The notes below the pieces were generated by a model. It made no database searches, was not told the origin of the DNA, and was given only the letters and a program-made list of their open reading frames with translations. From positions 356,001 to 420,000 of the forward strand of contig JBBMNZ010000055.1 in the NCBI GenBank assembly GCA_037954325.1: 64,000 nt of DNA. Reading direction: 5' to 3'. Shown here piece by piece: positions 57,188 through 64,000 of the stretch. How positions within the stretch are numbered: position 1 is the stretch's first letter; each line of letters opens with the position of its first letter. The translations under genes and the position numbers were made by a program. The DNA is from Fistularia commersonii. Taxonomy: Eukaryota > Chordata > Actinopteri > Syngnathiformes > Fistulariidae.

Positions 57188-57919
57188 TCACATGTGTGTG
57201 CCCAATGGTCCGGGAGCTCCAATCATACGTCCGGGGGATCTATATCTGGAAAAGGCTCACAGTGGCCGGTCTAAGGCGTCCTACTGCCCCCAAACTTCCC
57301 ATCCTCTGCCTTTGAGAAGAGAAAAATTACCTCCACTCCTCCATTCCTCCGCTTCTCCGCTCCACTGCTCCTCCGCGATGGGCCCTGGTACCCCCCCCCC
57401 CCCCCACCTAAACAAACTCTGACACATACACACACGAACACACTCACACAGACACAAAAAACAAACAAACACACACACACACAGACACACACACACACAC
57501 ACACACACACACTCATCAAAGATGTGCTAATAGCATTAGCCAAAACGCATCCACAACCAAACAAACATTAGGTCATCCACTCATTCACATGTGTGTGCCC
57601 AATGGTCCGGGAGCTCCAATCATACGTTCGGGGGATCTATGTCTGGAGAATGCTCACATTGGCCCGTCTAAGGGGATCTGCTGCCCCCAAGCTTCCCCGC
57701 CTCTGAGAGGAGAAACTATACCTCCGCTACTCCGCTCCTCCGCTCCTCCGCTTCTCAGCTCCACCACTCCTCCGCTTTGGGCCCTGGAATTCCACGAACC
57801 GCTGGACATAAGCGAATCAAGGCCGGGCATCTGCCCTCCTCCGCTCCTCAGCTCATCTGCTCGAGGCCCTGGTACACCCTGTCCGCGACCCCCCCCCCAC
57901 CTAAACAAACTCACACACA

Positions 57920-57976
<57 letters not shown>

Positions 57977-58541
57977 CTTAACTCATCTTAGCTGTGCTAG
58001 TAGCATTAGCCGAAACGCATCCACAACCAAACAAACATTAGCTCATCCACTCATTCACATGTGTGTGCCCAATGGTCCGGCAGCTCCAATCATACGACCG
58101 GGGGATCTATGTCCGGAGAATGCTCCCATTAGCCCGTCTAAGAGGTTCTTCTGCCCCCAAGCTTCCCCGCCTCTGAGAGAAAAACATTACCTCCGCTCCT
58201 CTGCTCCTCCGCTTCTCAGCTCCACCGCTCCTCCGCTATGGGCCCTGGTACTCCCCCCCCCCCACCTAAACAAACTCTCACACAAAATCACTCACACACA
58301 CACAAAAACACACAAACAGTCACACACACACATACACACACACCTTAATTCATCATAGCTGTGCAAATAGCATTAGCCGAAACGCATCAACAACCAAACA
58401 AACATTAGCTCATCCACTCATTCACATGTGTGTGCCCAGGTACTCCCTGTCCGCGACCCCCCCCCCACCAAAAGAAACTATCACACACATACACAAAGAC
58501 ACTCACACACACACAAAAACACACAAACACACACAAAGACA

Positions 58542-58579
<38 letters not shown>

Positions 58580-59683
58580 CACCTTAACTCATCATAGCTG
58601 TGCTAATAGCATTAGCCGAAACGCATCCACAACCAAACAAACATTAGCTCATCCACTCATTCACATGTGTGTGCCCAGTGGTCCGGGAGCTCCAATCATA
58701 CGTCCGGGGGACCTATGTCCGGAGAATGCTCACATTAGCCCGTCTAAGGGGTTCTGCTGCCCCCAAGCTGCTCCGCCTCTGAGAGAAGAAACATTACCAC
58801 CGCTCCTCTGCTCCTCCGCTTCTCAGCTCCACCGCTCCTCCGCTATGGGCCCTGGTACTCCCCCCCCCACCCCCCCCTACCTAAACAAACTCTCACACAA
58901 AATCACTCACAAACACACAAAAACACACAAACACACAAACACACATACACACACACCTTAACTCATCATAGCTGTGCTAATAGCATTAGCCGAAACGCAT
59001 CCACAACCAAACAAACATTCGCTCATCCACTCATTCACATGTGTGTGCCCAATGGTACTCCCTGTCTGCGACCCCCCCCCCACCAAAAAAGCCTCTCACA
59101 CACACACACACAAACAAAGACACTCACACACACACAGACACAGTCATACACACACCTTAAGTCTTCATAGCTGTGCTAATAGCTTTAGCCGAAACGCATC
59201 CACAACCAAACAAACATTAGCTCATCCACTCATTCACATGTGTGCGCTCTGGTACTCCGTGTCCGCCCCCCTCCCCCCCCCCCACCAAAACAAACTATCA
59301 CACACATACACAAAAACACTCACACACACACACACACTGACACACATACACACATTAAGTCAGCATAGCTGTGCTAATAGCATTAGCCGAAACGCATCCA
59401 CAACCAAACAAACATTAGCTCATCTACTCATTCACATGTATGTGCCCAGAGGTCTGGGAGCTCCGGTCATACGTCTGGGGGAGCTATCTCCAGAGAAGAC
59501 TCACATTAGGCCGTCTAAGGGGTTCTTCTTCCCCCAAGCTTCCCCACCTCTGAGAGAAGAAACATTACCTCCGCTCCTCTGCTCCTCCGCTTCTCAGCTC
59601 CACCGCTCCTCCGCTATTGGCCCTGGTACCCCCCCCCCACCTAAACACACTTACACACACACAAAAACACATAAACACACACA

Positions 59684-59731
<48 letters not shown>

Positions 59732-59816
59732 AACACACCTCAACTCATCATAGCTGTGCTAATAGCATTAGCCGAAACGCATCCACTACCAAACAAACAT
59801 TAGCTCATCCACTCAT

Positions 59817-61393
59817 TCACATGTGTGTGCCCAATGGTCCGGGAGCTCCAATCATACATCCGGGGGATCTATATCTGGAGAAGGCTCACAGTGGCCGGTC
59901 TAAGGCGTCCTACTGCACCCAAACTCCCCATCCTCTGCCTTTGAGAAGAGAAACATTACCTCCGCTCCTCCATTCCTCCGCTTCTCCGCTCCACCGCTCC
60001 TCCGCGATGGGCCCTGGTACCCCCCGCCCCACCTAAACAAACTCTCACACATACACACACGAACACACTCACAAAGACACAAAAACAAACAAACACACAC
60101 ACACACACACACACACACCTTAACTCATCATAGCTGTGCTAATAGCATTAGCCGAAACACATCCACAACCAAACAAACATTAGCTCATCCACTCATTCAC
60201 ATGTGTGTGCCCAGTGGTCCGGGAGCTCCAATCATACGTTCGGGGGATCTATGTCCGGAGAATGCTCACATTAGCCCGTCTAAGGGGTTCTGCTGCCCCC
60301 AAGCTGCTCCGCCTCTGAGAGAAGAAACATTACCTTCGCTCCTCTGCTCCTCCGCTTCTCAGCTCCACCGCTCCTCCGCTATGGGCCCTGGTACTCCCCC
60401 CCCCCCCACCTAAACAAACTCTCACACAAAATCACTCACACACACACAAAAACACACAAACACACAAACACACATACACACACACCTTAACTCATCATAG
60501 CTGTGCTAATAGCATTAGCCGAAACGCATCCACAACCAAACAAACATTCGCTCATCCACTCATTCACATGTGTGTGCCCAATGGTACTCCCTGTCCGCGA
60601 CCCCCCCCCCCCACCAAAAGAGCCTCTCACACACACACACACACACAAAGACACTCACACACACACAGAAACACACATACACACATACACACACCTTAAG
60701 TCTTCATAGCTGTGCTAATATCTTTAGCCGAAACGCATCCACAACCAAACAAACATTAGCTCATCCACTCATTCACATGTGTGCGCCCTGGTACTCCGTG
60801 TCCCCCCCCCCCCACCAAAACAAACTATCACACACATACACAAAGACACTCACACACACACACACACTGACACACATACACACATTAAGTCAGCATAGCT
60901 GTGCTAATAGCATTAGCCGAAACGCATCCACAACCAAACAAACATTAGCTCATCTACTCATTCACATGTGTGCGCCCTGGTAGTCCGTGTCCGCGAACGC
61001 CCCCCCCCCCCCACCAAAACAAACTATCACACACATACACAAAGACACTCACACACACACACACACTGACACACATACACACATTAAGTCATCATAGTTG
61101 TGCTAATAGCATTAGCCGAAACGCATCCACAACCAAACAAACATTAGCTCATCAACTCATTCACATGTGTGTGCCCAATGGTCCGCTTCTCCGCTCCACC
61201 GCTCCTCCGCTCCTCCGCTATAGGCCCTGGTACTCCCGATCCGCCGGACTCAGGAGAATTATGGGACGTGCTTCTGCCCTCCATCCGCTTCACAGCTCAT
61301 CCGCTCCAGGCCCAGCTACCCCCTGTCCGCGCCGCCCCCCCCCCCCCCCCCCACCTAAACAAACTGTCACACTCATATACACAAACGCACACA

Positions 61394-61426
<33 letters not shown>

Positions 61427-61632
61427 GAACACACAAACACACAAACACACACACACACACCTTAAGTCATCATAGCTGTGCTAATAGCTCCCAAGCTTCC
61501 CCGCCTCTGAGAGGAGAAACAATACCTCCGCTACTCCGCTCCTCCGCTTCTCAGCTCCACCGCTCCTCCGCTATGGGCCCTGGTACCCCCCCCCCACCTA
61601 AACACACTCACACACACACAAAAACACACGCG

Positions 61633-61677
<45 letters not shown>

Positions 61678-61755
61678 CTTAACTCATCATAGCTTTGCTA
61701 ATAGCATTAGCCGAAATGCATCCACTACCAAACAAACATTAGCTCATCCACTCAT
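59817..61755. repeat. ~1.95-kb higher-order repeat, third copy
   Basis: Six modules spaced 380, 370, 206, 188, 202 and 593 bp, in the same type order as 53279-55229. It is separated from the first two by an irregular 2.63-kb stretch (57188-59816), in which extra modules, including a G-type hybrid, are inserted. Confidence 0.85.
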
Positions 61756-62032
61756 TCACATGTGTGTGCCCAATGGTCCGGGAGCTCCAATCATACGTCC
61801 AGGGGATCTATATCTGGAGAAGGCTCACAGTGGCCGGTCTAAGGCGTCCTACTGCCCCCAAACTTCCCATCCTCTGCCTTTGAGAAAAGAAAAATTACCT
61901 CCACTCCTCCATTCCTCTGCTTCTCCGCTCCACTGCTCCTCCGCGAAGGGCCCTGGTACCCCCCCCCCACCTAAACAAACTCTCACACATACACACACGA
62001 ACACACTCACACAGACACAAAAAACAAACACA

Positions 62033-62065
<33 letters not shown>

Positions 62066-62390
62066 CTTAATTCATCATAGATGTGCTAATAGCATTAGCC
62101 GAAACGCATCCACAACCAAACACTAGCTCATCCACTCATTCACATGTGTGTGCCCAATGGTAATCCCTGTCCGCGACCCCCCCCTCCCCCACCAAAAGAG
62201 CCTTTCACACACACACACACAAAGACACTCACACACACACAGACACACACATACACACATACACACATTAAGTCATCATAGCTGTGCTAATAGCATTAGC
62301 CGAAATGCATCCACAACCAAACAAACATTAGCTCATCCAGTCATTCACATGTGTGTGCCCAATGGTCCGCTTCTCCGCTCCTCTGCTCCT

Positions 62391-64000
62391 CCGCTCCTCC
62401 GCAACCGCCAGACATAAGCGAATCAGGCTCCAGGCCCTGGTACTCCCAATCCGCGGGACTTACGCGAATTGTCGGCCGGGCTTCCGCTCACCTCCGCTCC
62501 TCCGCTCCACCGCTCATCCGCTCCGGGCCCTAGTACTCCTGAACTGCTGCACATCATTAAATCACGCTACAGGCCCTGGTACTCCCTGTCTCAGGGATTT
62601 AGGCATATTGTGGTCCATCATTCCGCTCTTCTCCGCTCCTCCGCTCCTCCGCTCCTCCGCTCCTCCGCTCCTCCGCTCCACCGCTCCACCGCTCCACCGT
62701 TCTTCCGCTCATCCGCTCCGTTCCGTAGTAGTCCAGAACTGCTGGACATAAGCGAATCAGGCTCTTGGCCCTGGTACTCCCTCCACGCGGGACTTGGGCA
62801 AATTGTCGGCCGGGATTCCGCTCTCCTCCGCTCCTCCGCTCCTCCACTCCTCCGCTCCTCCGCTCCACCGCTTCTCCGTTCTTCTGCTCATCCGCTCCGC
62901 CGCTCATCCGCTCCGTGCCCTATTAGTCCAGAACTGCTGGACATAGGCGAATCAGGCTCTTGGCCCTGGTACTCCCTCCACGCGGGACTTGGGCAAATTG
63001 TCGGCCGGGATTCCGCTCTCCTCCGCTCCTCCGCTCCTCCACTCCTCCGCTCCTCCGCTCCACCGCTTCTCCGTTCTTCTGCTCATCCGCTCCGCCGCTC
63101 ATCCGCTCCGTGCCCTATTAGTCCAGAACTGCTGGACATAAGCGAATCAGGCTCTTGGCCCTGGTACTCCCTCTCCGCGGGACTTGGGCAAATTGTCGGC
63201 CGGGCTTCAGCTCTCCTCCGCTCCTCCGCTCCTCCGCTCCACCGCTTCTCCCGCTCCTCCGCTCCTCCGCAACTGCTGGACATAAGCGAATCAGGCTCCA
63301 GGCCCTGGTACTCCCAATCCGCGGGACTTAGGCGAATTGTCGGCCGGGCTTCAGCTTTCCTCCGCTCCTCCGCAACTGCCAGACATAAGCGAATCAGGCT
63401 CCAGGCCCTGGTACTCCCAATCCGCGGGACTTAGGCGAATTGTCGGCCGGGCTTCCGCTCACCTCCGCTCCTCCGCGGGACTCAAGGCGAATTGTCGGCC
63501 GGGCTTCAGCTCTCCTCCGCTCCTCCGCTCCACCGCTTCTCCCGCTCCTCCGCTCCTCCGCTCCTGGCCCTGGTACTCCTGAACTGCTGGACATAAGCGA
63601 ATCAGGCTCCAGGCCCTGGTACTCCCAATCCGCGGGACTCAGGCGAATTGTCGGCCGGGCTTCCGCTCACCTCCGCTCCTCCGCGGGACTCAAGGCGAAT
63701 TGTCGGCCGGGCTTCAGCTCTCCTCCGCTCCTCCGCTCCACCGCTTCTCCCGCTCCTCCGCTCCTGGCCCTGGTACTCCTGAACTGCTGGACATAAGCGA
63801 ATCAGGCTCCAGGCCCTGGTACTCCCAATCCGCGGGACTCAGGCGAATTGTCGGCCGGGCTTCCGCTCACCTCCGCTCCTCCGCGGGACTCAAGGCGAAT
63901 TGTCGGCCGGGCTTCAGCTCTCCTCCGCTCCTCCGCTCCACCGCTTCTCCCGCTCCTCCGCTCCTTGCCCTGGTCCTCCTGAACTGCTGGACATAAGCGA
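62391..64000. repeat. G-type satellite array III, with short tandem periods
   Basis: G-type monomers run to the window end. Three copies of a monomer with AGTCCAGAACTGCTGGACAT repeat at about 196 bp (62732, 62928, 63123). A second form with CGGGACTCAAGGCGAATTG repeats at 200-210 bp (63474, 63684, 63884). The array continues beyond the window. Confidence 0.9.

Larger units (their letters stand above)
51401..62390. repeat. H-module array II with ~1.95-kb hexameric period
   Basis: About 34 modules of the same kind as array I. H cores begin near 51415, 51784, 52239, 52699, 52887, 53279, 53666, 54031, 54233, 54439, 54631, 55230, 55627, 55993, 56196, 56397, 56596, 57188, 57585, 58063, 58424, 58663, 59035, 59235, 59431, 59817, 60197, 60567, 60773, 60961, 61163, 61756, 62143 and 62346. 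Three six-module sets repeat with the same order and spacing. Long poly-C runs (to about 25 at 54267) and CA tracts recur in every module. Confidence 0.9.

Noticed and set aside
51401..62390. A CRISPR-like pattern: short conserved repeats with variable spacers
   Set aside because: The genome is clearly eukaryotic, units are 190-600 bp with CA and poly-C of varying length, spacers are related to each other, and no cas genes exist.

Overview
The window is eukaryotic repeat-rich DNA, most likely from a ray-finned (teleost) fish. The reasons are the mix of Ty1/copia pol fragments, an RTE-like LINE, L1/Tx1-type LINE pieces and a Rex1-like LINE 3' end, plus very long CA tracts. I find no intact host gene, no RNA gene and nothing prokaryotic. 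Most long open frames here come from simple repeats and do not code for protein.

Region 1 (1-6.6 kb) is a graveyard of transposons. Two direct copies of a block [copia pol fragment, then a 73-74 bp LTR-like piece, then an unrecognised ~465 bp element called E here] are followed by a second, different copia element with RNase H and an LTR. That element is interrupted by a 5'-truncated RTE-like LINE with an 18-bp target duplication. Region 2 (6.6-18.4 kb) holds two copies (A, B) of a composite block. Each block contains an L1 piece with an internal deletion, a mixed satellite, a relic of the E reading frame, the L1 3' UTR, the C-terminal half of L1 ORF2 on the minus strand, and a CA tract. Between them (10.6-13.3 kb) lies an inverted copy of the copia/LINE/E block from the left edge, so positions 1-2192 and about 10650-13318 form a large inverted repeat.

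Region 3 (18.4-24.8 kb) and region 6 (51.4-62.4 kb) are arrays of an H module. Each module has a conserved ~100 bp core related to the end of E, a G-type stretch, a poly-C run, a CA tract, and a conserved hairpin GCTAATAGCATTAGC. In region 6 the modules form a hexameric higher-order repeat of about 1.95 kb. Region 4 (24.8-36.8 kb), region 5 (40.1-46.6 kb) and the right end (62.4-64.0 kb) are arrays of a G module: a GC-rich satellite with 170-180 bp monomers and a variable CTCCTCCG subrepeat. It includes a tetrameric 706-bp higher-order repeat present three times with no difference seen. Composite blocks C (36.8-40.1 kb) and D (46.6-50.4 kb) are nearly identical, because a 12.4-kb stretch (27685-40095) was tandemly duplicated as a 9.8-kb stretch (40096-49970).

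The main interest is architectural. Two related satellite modules, each with its own higher-order repeats, apparently grew out of a transposon-derived composite block and an unknown 123-codon reading frame. Whether this is centromeric, subtelomeric or another heterochromatin type cannot be decided from sequence alone.
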